Source: AC-32 sp963746155 (lineage in GTDB: Bacteria; Actinomycetota; Thermoleophilia; Gaiellales; Gaiellaceae). Taken from it: a stretch of 64,000 nt of DNA. The stretch covers positions 620,001 to 684,000 of the forward strand of contig CAVVAB010000012.1 of NCBI GenBank assembly GCA_963746155.1, written 5' to 3'. Positions 1 to 8,782 of the stretch are shown one piece after another. The translations under genes were made by a program, and so were the position numbers. Under the pieces are notes generated by a model. That model saw only the letters and a list, made by a program, of their open reading frames with translations. It did not search any database and was not told the DNA's origin. Within the stretch, counting starts at the first letter, position 1. Each line of letters begins with the position of its first letter.

Positions 1-576
1 ACGCACCAGCCTCGTGGTGCACCGCGATTACCATCCGAAGGGACGCGGCATCTGAGTTCGAGGAGCGTCGTCACCGTGCTCGAGGACCTTCCTGCGAAGC
101 GCGTCGCATTCGCCGTTCCCGAAGGCGGAGCCCGGAGCATCCAGCTTCCCGCCGACGCCCGCAGCGCGCGACGACGAGCCGGGCGTCGAGCCTGGCGTGC
201 CGACGGAGCATGTGCTCGGGAGAGCGCCGCTCTGGCTCGGGCCGTCGCTTCCAGCGGACACCGGCTCCGGCGGGTCGAGGTCGGGACGGAGGGATGTCCG
301 CGCGGAGGCCGGCCGAACCGTTCTTCGTCGCGTCAAGTTCGTCACGCCTCGACTACGGCGCGTTCAAGCTCCAGGAGTTCGGCGCGGAGAAGCCCGTGGT
401 GGTACGAGCACGGCCCGCGGCCCGGGCCGGATCTTCCTGGACGACGGCTCGCAGGCGGCCCTGACGCCGAGGCGGCCTGCTGGTGCTCACGGACGTGGGA
501 GACGCGAGAGTCGTGCCCGCTGACGCCCGCCAATGGCGCTCGCGGTCGCAAGGGCGCTCCGTCCGGTCCCGGGCGG
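1..576. other. Region without a supportable gene
   Basis: No reading frame here resembles a family I recognise on either strand. A short open frame ends with TGA at 53-55 and could be the C-terminus of a gene lying before the window, but it is too short to judge. The rest reads as broken or non-coding high-GC sequence. The downstream limit is the stop of the NrtR-like gene at 577. Confidence 0.4.
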
Positions 577-1281
577 CTAGCGCTCGGGCGGTCTGAGCAC
601 CGCGAACTGGTCGGTGATCTCCAGCCGCCGCGAGCGGAAGCGGTAGAGCGCGGCCGGGCGGCCGCCGGTTCGGCCCGACTCCCGGCGCTCGCCGGTCGGC
701 TCCAGCACGCCGCGGCGAAGGAGAACGCGCTGGAGGTTCGTCGCCGAGACCTCGTGCCCGAGCGCCGCGACGTAGAGCTCGCGTAGCTCGGAGAGCGTGA
801 ACACGGGCGGCGCGAGCGCGAAGCCGGCGTTCGTGTAGGAGAGCTTCGCGCGGAGCCGGTCGCGGCCGGCGAGCGTGATCGCCTCGTGGTCGAACGCGAG
901 GTCCGGCAGCTGCGAGACCGGGTGCCAGCGCGTGTCCTCCGGCACGGCCGGGTCGAGGTCGGCCGGGACGAGCCCGAGGTACGCGTTCGCGAGCTCCCAG
1001 TCGAGCGGGTTGCGCTCCGGGTCGCTCAGCGTCTCGAGCTGCTCGAGGTGCGCGACCTCCCGCACGTCGACCTTGACCGCGAGGTGCCGCCGGATCGAGT
1101 CCTCGAGGGTCTCGCCGGGGTCGAGGTAGCCGCCCGGGAGGGACCACGCGCCGAGGAACGGCTCGCGGGCCCGCTGCCAGAGCAGCGCCTGCAGGACGCT
1201 CTCGCGCACCTGGAGGACGACGGCAAGCGTGACCTGGGCCGGGCGGCGGGTGGTAGACTCTGGCTTAGGTTTTCGCCCCAC
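577..1281 (-). CDS. nrtR: NrtR-like Nudix-domain transcriptional regulator
   Basis: 234-residue protein with an N-terminal Nudix domain (about residues 15-150) and a C-terminal winged-helix part (about 160-234, with VSATNLQRVLLRRG). NrtR proteins repress NAD salvage genes and sense ADP-ribose. The Nudix box is degenerate (GGYLDPGETLEDSIRRHL), as expected for a regulator rather than a hydrolase. The neighbour, read divergently, is a nicotinamidase-family gene, which fits a role in NAD metabolism. The GTG start lies inside an inverted repeat (1266-1294) and 7 nt after a TAGGTT hexamer, so the mRNA is probably leaderless and autoregulated. Target and ligand are inferred from family and context. 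Confidence 0.8.
   Translation of the reverse strand: MGRKPKPESTTRRPAQVTLAVVLQVRESVLQALLWQRAREPFLGAWSLPGGYLDPGETLEDSIRRHLAVKVDVREVAHLEQLETLSDPERNPLDWELANAYLGLVPADLDPAVPEDTRWHPVSQLPDLAFDHEAITLAGRDRLRAKLSYTNAGFALAPPVFTLSELRELYVAALGHEVSATNLQRVLLRRGVLEPTGERRESGRTGGRPAALYRFRSRRLEITDQFAVLRPPER
1254..1259 (+). promoter_or_regulatory. -10 hexamer for the nicotinamidase-family gene
   Basis: TAGACT inside the 5' end of the regulator gene. It would place the transcription start at about 1266, the first base of the inverted repeat, leaving a ~55-nt leader that carries a good ribosome binding site (AGGAGG, 13 nt before the ATG at 1321). Confidence 0.45.
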
Positions 1282-1294
1282 AGTCGTAAACCTA
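1266..1294. promoter_or_regulatory. Candidate NrtR operator between divergent genes
   Basis: Inverted repeat with arms TAGGTTTT (1266-1273) and TAAACCTA (1287-1294), 13-nt spacer, one mismatch. It covers the predicted start of the nicotinamidase transcript and contains the TAGGTT hexamer and GTG start of the regulator, so one bound dimer could block both directions. Binding is inferred; the repeat itself is directly visible. Confidence 0.55.
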
Positions 1295-1320
1295 CCGGAA
1301 ACGAACAGGAGGACTCAGAA

Positions 1321-1870
1321 ATGCGCGCACTGATCATCGTCGACATGCTCAACGACTTCGTCGACGGAAAGCTCGCCAATCCCAAGGCGCAGGCCATCAT
1401 CGAGCCGTTGCAGCGGCTGCTCGCACACGCGCGGGAGGAAGGGTGGGTCGTCGTCTTCTCGAACGACGCGCACGATCCGAGCGACCCCGAGCTGCGCGTC
1501 TGGGGCGAGCACGCGATGGCGGGCACGCCCGAGGCGGACGTGATCCCGCAGCTCGAGCCCCAGGACGGCGAGATCATCTCGCCGAAGCACCACTACGGCG
1601 CGTTCGACTCGACCGGCCTCGACGAGCAGCTCAAGGCGCAAGGGCGTGGACGAGGTCGTGATCACCGGCCAGCACACGCACATCTGCGTGCGGCACTCCT
1701 CGTACGGCGCGCTGACCCACGGCTACAAGATCCTGATCCCGCGCGACGCCGTCTGCGGCTTCGAGGGCGTCGACGAGGACGAGGCGCTCGAGTACCTGCA
1801 CATGGCGTACGGGGCGACGATCACGTCGGTCGACCAGCTCGCGCGCACGCCGGCCGCGGCCACGACCTGA
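1321..1870 (+). CDS. pncA: Isochorismatase-family hydrolase, probable nicotinamidase (frameshifted)
   Basis: Cysteine hydrolase of the isochorismatase fold, about 182 residues once the frame is restored. Visible features are the N-terminal Asp in IIVDMLNDF, a metal-site-like NDAHD, Lys in SPKHHYG, and the nucleophile Cys in GQHTHICVRHS. An extra G in the GGG at about 1641-1643 splits the gene; removing it joins LKAQG to VDEVVITG. The start ATG has AGGAGG upstream. Nicotinamidase (nicotinamide to nicotinate) is inferred from the divergent NrtR-like gene; other isochorismatase-family amidases are possible. Confidence 0.75.
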
Positions 1871-1879
1871 TCTAAGGCC

Positions 1880-3228
1880 ATGACCACGGCGGACATCGCC
1901 GTACCGGGCGCGCGGGACGTCGAGGAGGTCCTGCGCGCCCGCGATCTCTCGCCGTTCCACCGCAAGGCGGTGCTGGTGACCGGCATCGCCTGGACGTTCG
2001 TCGCGATGGAGATCCTGCTCGTCGGCTTCGTCGCTCCGATCTTCGCGACCACCTGGAACCTGAGCGGGGCGATGCAGGGCCTCGTCAACAGCGCGGCTCT
2101 GGCCGGCTCGCTGTGTGGCTCGCTCGTGCTGGGGCGCACGGCCGACCGGATCGGGCGGCGGGCCATCTTCCAGTACTCGATCCTCTGGTACGCGCTCTGC
2201 ACCGCCGCGACCGCGCTCGCGTGGGGGCCGTGGTCGGTGATGACGCTTCCGCTTCCTGGCCGGGCTCGGCCTCGGCGGGATGCTCGTCGTCGACCCGTCG
2301 ATCCTGGCGGAGTACCTGCCGCCGCAGAGGAGGGGGCGGCTGCTCGTGTTCCTCGACTTCTGGTGGCCCGTCGGCCTGCTCTTCGCGATCGGCCTCTCGT
2401 TCCTCTTCCTCGGCCCGAACTTCGACCGCTTCGGCGACTGGAGCTGGCGGTACCTGTTCCTCGCCGCGGCGTTCCCGGCGTTGCTGGCCTTCGTCGTGCG
2501 GCGCACGCTGCCCGAGAGCCCGTACTTCCTCGCCCGCCGGGGCCGAAGCCGTGAGGCCGCCGAGGTGCTGGAGGAGATCACGGGCGAGCCGGTCGAAGCT
2601 GGCGAGCTCAGCGCACCCGAGGAGCCCGAGTCGTCGACGCGAGAGCTCGTCGAGCCGGTCCTGCGCAGGCGGACGATCACGACGGCGTTGATCTGGATCG
2701 CGCTCAACGTCTCCTACTACGGCCTCTTTCTCTGGCTGCCGTTCGTCCTGCAGGGCGAGAAGAGCTTCCACGTCGACGTCTACCTGCTCCTGACGCTCAG
2801 CGCGCTCGCGCAGTTCCCGGGCTACGCGGCCGCGATCTGGCTCGTCGAGCGGATCGGGCGCAAGCCGACGCTCGCAGGGTTCCTCGTCCTCGGCGGCATC
2901 TCCGCGTACGCCTTCGCGGTCGCCGACTCGGAGGGCGTCTACGTGACCGCCCTCTTCTTCGTCGGCTTCTTCAATCTCGGCGCCTGGGGCGCGGTCTACC
3001 CGTACACGGCCGAGCTGTTCCCGACGCGGCTGCGCTCGAGCGCCTTCGGCGTGATGGAGTGCGTCGGCAAGGCGGCGGCAATCGCAGGCCCGTACCTCTT
3101 CGGCCATCTGAAGGACGCGACGGGGAGCACGACGTGGTCGCTGACGTTCATCGCGATCGTGATGGCGGCCGGCGGGCTGGTCGCGGCGGTCTTCGGCCGC
3201 GAGACGAAAGGCGCCGCTGCTTACCTAG
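1880..3228 (+). CDS. MFS transporter, sugar/aromatic-acid porter type (frameshifted twice)
   Basis: Major facilitator superfamily protein of about 448 residues with 12 predicted membrane helices. Signature loops are visible: GRTADRIGRRAIF after helix 2, ERIGRKPTL in the second half, and YTAELFPTRLRSSAFG near helix 10, typical of the SV2/AAHS-like branch. An extra C at about 2246 breaks the frame (restored reading MTLRFLAGLGLGGM). A second shift near 3212 hides the natural stop; with one base removed the protein ends at TAG 3226-3228, on the same CTAG that ends the convergent MoaD-like gene. It lies 9 nt after the nicotinamidase-family gene, so nicotinate uptake is possible but unproven. Confidence 0.75.
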
Positions 3229-3473
3229 CCGCCGGCGACGGCCGCGACGAGCCGAATCTCGTCGCCGTCGCCGACGGATCCGTCGAGCCGGTCGATCTGC
3301 GTCCGGTTGACGTAGACGTTCACGAGCGGCCGCAGCCGGCCGTGCTCGTCGAAGATCAGGTCGGCGATCGGCAGTGCCTTCAGGGCCTGGTCGGGGGTCG
3401 ATGCGTCGAGCTCGAAGCGTCCCTGGCCGCCCGCCTCGGTGGCGAGCAGCGAGGGCAGCAGGACTACGACCAC
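3225..3473 (-). CDS. ThiS/MoaD-like ubiquitin-fold sulfur carrier
   Basis: 82-residue protein with a beta-grasp pattern (VNVYVNRTQIDRLDG, then DGDEIRLVAAVAGG) ending in Gly-Gly, the hallmark of MoaD/ThiS carriers that are adenylated and thiocarboxylated at the C-terminus. The GTG start overlaps the stop of the upstream beta-propeller gene by 8 nt, so the two are translated together. No partner E1-like or molybdopterin gene is nearby, so the acceptor pathway is unknown. It ends tail-to-tail on the MFS gene. Confidence 0.7.
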   Translation of the reverse strand: MVVVLLPSLLATEAGGQGRFELDASTPDQALKALPIADLIFDEHGRLRPLVNVYVNRTQIDRLDGSVGDGDEIRLVAAVAGG

Positions 3474-4543
3474 TCCGCAGCTTCGACGGAAAGGATCTCG
3501 GGCAGAAAGCGCGCCGCCTCGACCCACGTCTCGCCGCCGTCGGCGGTCGCGAAGACCGAGCCGCTCTGCGTGCCGAGGTAGATGCCGAGCGGGTCGAGCT
3601 GATCGAAGGACATGCCCTCGCGCTTCACGGACTGCCACGCGGTCTGCGGCAGCCCTCCCGTGAGGAGGTCCCACGAGGCGCCGGCGTCGCGCGTGCGGTA
3701 GATCCCGAGCCGGCCGTTCGGCGTGACGCGGTTCTCGGCGCCTTCCTCGGGGACGACGTAGGCCGCGTCCGGATCTGACGGGTCGAGCGCGATCGGGAAG
3801 CCGAAGCCGCTCGGGAGGCCGTTGCCCTCGAGCCGCTCCCAGTTGTCGCCGCGGTCGTCGGAGCGGTAGACGCCGCAGTGGTTCTGCTGCCACAGGCGCT
3901 CCGGCCTGGCCGGGTGCATGAGCAGCTTGTGGACGCACTGGCCGACCTCGGGGAACGGGTCGTCGGGCATGAAGTCGGCCGCGACCCCTGAGTTCTTGGG
4001 CTCCCACGTCTCGCCGCCGTCGTCGCTGCGGAACGCGCCCGCCGCCGAGATCGCGATGTAGAGCCGCTCTGGGTCGGACGGGTCGACCTGGATCGAGTGG
4101 CAGCAGAGGCCGCCCGCACCCGGGTTCCAACGCTCGCGGCTCGAGTGCTCCACGAGCGACTGAACCGCTGTCCACGAAGAGCCCCCGTCGTCGCTGCGGA
4201 AGAGCGCTCCGGGCGTGCCGCCGAGCCAGAGCGTCTGCGGTTGGTCGGCGTGACCCGGCTCGACGTGCCAGGACTTCTCCCAGGTGAGCCCGCTGTCCTC
4301 GGGGAGGCCGATCCCCTCGGTCCGCTTCCAGGTCTCGCCGAGATCCGTCGAGCGGTGGGTCGTCGCGCCGTAGACCATGTGGTTCGTCGCGGCGTGGAGC
4401 GTTCCGTCGCGCGGGTCGCGCATCGCGTGGAAGACCTCCCAGCCGACGAGCTGCGGGGCTTCCACCGACCACTCGCTCCGGCCCTCGTCGCTCGTGATGA
4501 CGAAGAGGCCCTTGCGAGTACCGACGAGGACGGCGACACCCAT
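3464..4543 (-). CDS. BNR/YCF48-type beta-propeller protein
   Basis: 359 residues with repeated Asp-box units (SDDGGSSW, SDDGGETW, SDDRGDNW, TADGGETW and relatives), the sialidase/Vps10-like propeller motif. No signal peptide is visible (MGVAVLVGTRKGLFV), so it is probably cytoplasmic. Its catalytic role, if any, is unknown. It is coupled to the MoaD-like gene downstream. The ATG lies 9 nt after TAGGCT, suggesting a leaderless transcript. Confidence 0.75.
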   Translation of the reverse strand: MGVAVLVGTRKGLFVITSDEGRSEWSVEAPQLVGWEVFHAMRDPRDGTLHAATNHMVYGATTHRSTDLGETWKRTEGIGLPEDSGLTWEKSWHVEPGHADQPQTLWLGGTPGALFRSDDGGSSWTAVQSLVEHSSRERWNPGAGGLCCHSIQVDPSDPERLYIAISAAGAFRSDDGGETWEPKNSGVAADFMPDDPFPEVGQCVHKLLMHPARPERLWQQNHCGVYRSDDRGDNWERLEGNGLPSGFGFPIALDPSDPDAAYVVPEEGAENRVTPNGRLGIYRTRDAGASWDLLTGGLPQTAWQSVKREGMSFDQLDPLGIYLGTQSGSVFATADGGETWVEAARFLPEILSVEAAEWS

Positions 4544-4551
4544 CGAGGCAC

Positions 4552-4558
4552 TAGCCTA
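4552..4558. promoter_or_regulatory. Bidirectional -10 heptamer TAGCCTA
   Basis: Read on + it gives TAGCCT (4552-4557) ahead of the PPOX-family gene; read on - it gives TAGGCT (4558-4553) 9 nt before the propeller ATG. The two -10 elements share six of seven positions, so the divergent genes should compete for polymerase. Confidence 0.5.
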
Positions 4559-4566
4559 TCGAGGTC

Positions 4567-4969
4567 ATTCCGAACGCGACGCTGACCACTCCGGAGCGCG
4601 AGTTCCTGGCCGAGCCGAACGTCGGCACGTGTCACGACCCTTCGCCCGGACGGCTCGCCGCACTCGACGGTGGTCTGGGTGGACGTGGACGACGAAGGAG
4701 TGTCGTTCAACACCGCCGTGGGCCGCGCGAAGGACCGGTACCTGCGCGCGGATGCCCGCGTGTCCCTGCTCGTCATCGATTCCACGAATCCGTTCCGGTG
4801 GGTCGCGGTCGACGGAACCGTCGAGCTGTCCGTCGACGGCGCGACCGAGCAGATCGACGCGCTGGCGAAGAAGTACCTGGGCCGCGACACCTACGCCCAC
4901 GTGCCCGGCGAGACGAGGATCACCGCCCGGATCCGCGCCGAGCGGGTCGAGTCGCACGGCCTCGACTGA
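4567..4969 (+). CDS. PPOX-class F420-dependent enzyme-like protein (frameshifted)
   Basis: Split-barrel flavin/F420-binding family protein (pyridoxamine-5'-phosphate oxidase fold), about 133 residues. Typical order is visible: TTPEREFLAEPNVGT, LRPDGSPHSTVVWVD, GRAKDRYLRADARVSL, then an alpha/beta tail. An extra T at about 4631 breaks the frame. No ATG or GTG is in frame; ATT at 4567, 9 nt after the TAGCCT hexamer, is the best available start, or the first codon was misread. F420 use is supported by an fbiC gene in the same window but is not proven by sequence. Confidence 0.65.
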
Positions 4970-5818
4970 TGCTCACGCTCTGCGACGTCGGGCCGCGCGA
5001 CGGCCTTCAGAACGAGGCCGAGACGTTCGAGCCCGCGGTTCGCGCCGACCTCGTCAACCGGCTCGCCGCAGCGGGGCTGCCGCGGGTCGAGGCGGTCAGC
5101 TTCGTCCGGGACGACCGCGTGCCGCAGATGGCAGGCGCGGAAGAGGTGGTCGCCGGGATCAAACGCTGTGATGGCACGCAGTACTCAGGCCTCGTCCTCA
5201 ACGAGCAGGGCTACGAGCGCTTCGCCGTCCGCGGGCCTCGACCGCGTCAACGTCACATTCGGCGCGACCGAGGAGTTCAACCGGCACAACGGGAACGCGT
5301 CCCTCGCGGAGGCGATCGAGCGCGTCGAGCGGATCCTTGTCGCCGCCGACCGGCCGGCCACGGTGACGATCAGCGTCGCGTTCGGCTGTCCGTTCGAGGG
5401 GCGGGTCGATCCGGGCCGGGTCGTCGAGCTGGCCGAGCGGTTCACGGCCCAGGAGGTCGTCCTCGCGGACACGATCGGGGTCGCGGTGCCCCGCGAGGTG
5501 AGCGAGCTGACCGCGCGGACGAAGGCCGCCGGCTTCCACGGGCACAACACGCGCAACACCGGCTACGCGAACGCGCTCGCTGCCCTCGGCGCGGGCGCGC
5601 AGGTGCTCGACGCCTCGGTCGGCGGTCTCGGCGGCTGCCCCTATGCGCCGCGCGCGAGCGGCAACATCGCCACCGAGGACCTCGTCTACCTGCTCGAGCG
5701 CGAGGGGATCGAGACGGGCGTCGACCTGGACGCGTTGATCCGGATCTCGGAGTGGCTCGAGGCGGCGCTGGGCCGCAAGCTCGAGGGCCAGCTCTACCGC
5801 GCCGGCGTCTGGCCCTGA
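4969..5818 (+). CDS. Hydroxymethylglutaryl-CoA lyase family protein (frameshifted)
   Basis: HMGL-like TIM-barrel enzyme, about 282 residues. It starts with the metal/acid motif DVGPRDGLQNE, has FGATEEFNRHNGN and HGHNTRNTGYANAL, and ends with the signature GGLGGCPYAPRASGN that carries the catalytic Cys. HMG-CoA lyase splits HMG-CoA to acetoacetate and acetyl-CoA in leucine breakdown; related family members act on other acyl-CoAs. An extra T at about 5227 breaks the frame (restored YERFAAAGLDRVNV). The ATG overlaps the stop of the PPOX-family gene. Confidence 0.8.
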
Positions 5819-5888
5819 GGCACCGCTGCTGCGGTGCCGACTTCAGGACGCGCGGGCTTGCTCGCGCGTCCGTCTGAAATGACCGGTC
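5817..5888 (-). repeat. Two-hairpin intergenic repeat, solitary copy 1
   Basis: Minus-strand copy of the 100-bp repeat family also seen at 22.6 and 34.1 kb. Hairpin one has arms GGCACCGC/GCGGTGCC (5819-5838), hairpin two GGACGCGCG/CGCGCGTCC (5846-5871), followed by the palindrome GACCGGTC. It fills the gap between two convergent genes and could act as a bidirectional terminator. Confidence 0.8.
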
Positions 5889-5900
5889 GAACCGCTGGTG

Positions 5901-7284
5901 TCACGGGATCGGTTGGTAGGCGGCCTGCCGGAAGGCGTCAACCGCGAGCGCGATCTCGGCGTCGCCGGTCTGCCAGTTGGAGACCGAGAGCCTGATCGCC
6001 TTGCGCCCGTCCCAGGTCGTTCCGCCCAGCCAGATGCGGCCGCTCTCCTGAACAGCGAGTAGCACCTCGTCGGTCCGCTCGTCCGACTCGAAGCGGAAGA
6101 GCACCTGGTTGAGGACGACCTCGTTCAGCACCTCGGCGCCGGGGAGCTCGACGATCTGCGCGGCGAACGCGGAGGCCGCGTCGCAGGCGCGCTCGACGAG
6201 CTCGGCGAGGCCTCGGCGTCCGAGCGAGCGAAGAGCCGCGTAGACCGGGAATCCACGCGCGCGGCGCGAGAACTCCGGCACCCAGTCGACCTGGTCGCGG
6301 ACGCGCTGCTCGCCCTCGTCCTGGATCAGGTAGGCGGCGGAGACGGTCATCGCCGCCCGGTGCGCCTCGGGGTGGGCGCAGAGCACGATCCCGGAGTCGT
6401 AGGGGACGTTCAGCCACTTGTGGGCGTCCGTCGTCCACGAGTCGGCCCGCTCGATGCCCTCGACGAGGTGCCGGAAGCGCGGCGAGGCCGCTGCCCACAT
6501 GCCCGAAGGCGCCGTCGACATGGAGCCAGGCGCCTGCGCGCTCGCACGCGTCGGCGATCGCCGGGAGCGGGTCGAACGCGCCGGTGTTCACCTCTCCGGC
6601 CTGGGCGCAGACGATCGTCGGGCCGCCGCCGTCCTCGAGCGCAGCCGCGAGCGCGTCCGCGCGCAGTCGTCCCTGCTCGTCCGACTCGACCGTGGTCGGC
6701 GCCCCGAGCCCGAGCAGCCGCAGCGCGCGGACGACGGTCACGTGTCCCTTCTCGCCGACGAGCACCCGCACGGGCGGCGCACCCGTGAGCCCATCGCGGT
6801 TCACGTCCCAGCCGGCTGCGCTCAGCACATGGAACCGCGCGGCGGCGAGCCCGGTCACGTTCGCCATCTGCGCACCCGTGACATAGCCGACCGACGAGTC
6901 CGCGGGCAGCCCGAAGATCTCGACGAGCCATTCGTTCACCACCTGCTCGGCTACCGAGGCGGACGGGCCGGCCACGTAGAGCCCCGCGTTCTGGTCCCAG
7001 GCCGAGGTGAGCCAGTCCGCCGCGAGGGCGGCCGGCAGGGAGCCGCCGATCACGAAGCCGAAGTAGCGGCCGCTGCCAATGGCGACGGTGCCCGGCTCGG
7101 CCGCGGCCGAGAGCTCCCTCACGACCTGCGCGGGATCGAGCGGCTCCTCGGGCAACGGCCCGCCGAGAGCGTCGCGCAGCTGCTCCGGGGTCACGTCCGG
7201 GAACACCGGCCGCTCGCCGAGGGTCTCCACGTAGTCGGCCGCAAGCTCTGCCGTGAGCCGCAGCAGGTCACGTACCTCGCTCAC
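5901..7284 (-). CDS. PLP-dependent group II amino-acid decarboxylase (frameshifted)
   Basis: About 460 residues after removing one extra G at about 6498 (restored HVDGAFGMWAAASP). The pyridoxal-phosphate lysine is in TTDAHKWLNVPYD, and the preceding HVDGAFG holds the cofactor-binding Asp. This family (glutamate/aromatic-L-amino-acid decarboxylase) removes the alpha-carboxyl group; the substrate cannot be read from the sequence. The start GTG follows a TAGGGT hexamer by 6 nt. The 3' end is convergent with the HMGL gene. Confidence 0.85.
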
Positions 7285-7290
7285 GCACTG

Positions 7291-7296
7291 ACCCTA
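7291..7296 (-). promoter_or_regulatory. -10 hexamer for the decarboxylase
   Basis: TAGGGT on the minus strand, 6 nt from the GTG start at 7284; implies a leaderless transcript. Confidence 0.45.
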
Positions 7297-7325
7297 GCTG
7301 TCGCTCGGCAGTACCGCCCTGGCGT

Positions 7326-7353
7326 GGGCGAGCGTGCCGGAATGACCCTGACG
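7326..7353 (+). repeat. Cassette-associated motif, copy 1 of 9
   Basis: Diverged copy (GAGCGTGCCGGAATGACC core) of the 28-bp motif that bounds each gene between 7.3 and 14.3 kb. Family core: CCAGCGTTCGGGAATGTC, followed by a CCTGAG-like end. Confidence 0.5.
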
Positions 7354-7372
7354 ACTTTCCGTTGCGCCCGCT

Positions 7373-7378
7373 TATGAT
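7373..7378 (+). promoter_or_regulatory. -10 hexamer for the aminopeptidase gene
   Basis: TATGAT, with CTGACG (7348-7353, end of motif copy 1) 19 nt upstream as a weak -35. The leader carries GGAGGGAGAAGG before the GTG at 7418. Confidence 0.4.
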
Positions 7379-7417
7379 CGTGGCCTCCAGGTCGGAGGGA
7401 GAAGGGACAGCGCGTCC

Positions 7418-8500
7418 GTGAGAGATGCTCGTGTTGAACGCTATGCCGAGCTCTTGCTCAGTACATGCTTAGGCGTAGAGCCCGGCTGGCAGGTGATGGT
7501 GTGGGGCACGCCGTGGGCTCGGCCGCTGTTGGAAGAGGTCATGAAGCAACTGGGCGAACGCGGCGCCTACCCGCTCCTGCGCCTCACCTTCAGCGGCGGC
7601 TAGGCGAGACCACCGAGCCTGGCTTCGGCATGCACCGCTCGACGTGATCTCAGAGACGGCGCCGATCGAGGTGCACGCGTTGGAGCAGTGCGATGCGTGG
7701 CTCGGCGTGTCGGCTCCGGAGAACACCGTGACGGCGCGGACATCCCGGCCGAGCGAACGAGCGCCGTCGGGAAGGCGTATCGCGACGCCGGATCACGCCT
7801 CCACCGACAGGAGACGCCCTGGGTGCTGTGCTGGTACCCGACGCCGGCGCTCGCCCAGGACGCCGGGATGACGCTGCCTGCGTTCGCCGATTCCTCTATG
7901 GCTCGTGCCTGATCGACTGGAAGAGTTTGCACGAGCGGATCTCGCGTCAGGCGCAGCTGTTCGACGAGGCCGAGGAAGTCCGGATCGTCGGAAACGGAAC
8001 GGATTTGCGGCTGTCCGTGGCTCGGTAGGCGCACAGACGTCGACGCCGGCACCGGCAACATGCCGGGCGGCGAGTTCTTCGTCTGCCCGGTGGAGACGTC
8101 GGCCGAGGGAACGATCGCATTCACAGAGTTCCCTGCGATGCGCGGCGGCCGCGAGGTAAGGGGCGTCCGCCTTCGCTTCTCGGAGGGCCGCATCGTCGAT
8201 GCGTCCGCCGACAGCGAAGAAGACTTCCTGCTCGAGACGCTCGACACTGACGAAGGGGCGCGCCGCATCGGGGAGCTCGGGATCGGCTGCAACCCCGGCA
8301 TCAACCGCTACATGCGGAACATCTACTTCGACGAAAAGATGAACGGCACCATCCACCTCGCGCTCGGCCTCGGCTTCGACGACATCGGCGGCACGAACCA
8401 GTCGGCGATCCACTGGGACATCGTCAAGGACCTCCGTTCCGGCGGACGTCTCGAACTCGACGGCAAAGTCGTGCAGGAGAACGGTGTCTGGGTCGCCTGA
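7418..8500 (+). pseudogene. M29-family metallo-aminopeptidase, decayed
   Basis: The span fits the ~360 codons of a thermophilic aminopeptidase (peptidase M29, AmpS/AmpT type), but the reading moves between frames at least four times: start RDARVERYAELLLSTCLG, then IEVHALEQCDAWLGVSAPEN, RTSAVGKAYRDAGSRL, FLYGSCLIDWKSLHERI, and an intact last third with MPGGEFFVCPVET, GIGCNPGINRYMRNI and GFDDIGGTNQSAIHWDIV, which holds metal-ligand residues. The shifts go both ways (insertions and deletions) and there is a stop at 7601-7603, so this looks like a genuine pseudogene. Confidence 0.75.
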
Positions 8501-8528
8501 ACCGCAGCACCCGAACGCTGGCCGACGC

Positions 8529-8681
8529 TTGAGCCTCGCCGTCAGACCCGCGTGCGAAAGGGACGCGGACACGATGGCCGCGATCTATGTCGCGGCGCAC
8601 GCCAGGCCGTGGGCACACACCTACGGCGAGGTAATCGGGAGCCCCTCCGCCCTGTGGCGAGCGTCTGACTCGATCACGTAG
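8529..8681 (+). pseudogene. GNAT acetyltransferase N-terminal fragment
   Basis: About 50 codons resembling the first strand and helix of a GNAT N-acetyltransferase (LAVRPACERDADTMAAIYV), cut off before the acetyl-CoA site. It follows the aminopeptidase remnant and stops just before motif copy 2. Function lost. Confidence 0.5.
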
Positions 8682-8702
8682 ACCGCGCCGGTAACTCTGA
8701 TC

Positions 8703-8731
8703 TGGGCCAGCGTTCGGGAATGTCCCTGAGC
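8703..8731 (+). repeat. Cassette-associated motif, copy 2 of 9
   Basis: Close match to consensus (GGGCCAGCGTTCGGG followed by AATGTCCCTGAG). Lies about 50 nt past the 3' end of the SDR gene and about 20 nt after the GNAT fragment. Confidence 0.8.
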
Positions 8732-8782
8732 CGCAGCCGTTGCGATGCCCCTCGGGCTGCTGGGCCGGTGTGCTGCTTTGAC

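Noticed and set aside
1..576. Overlapping frames on both strands at the window start
   Set aside because: All are Arg/Ser/Pro/Gly-rich without recognisable motifs; probably non-coding or remnants.
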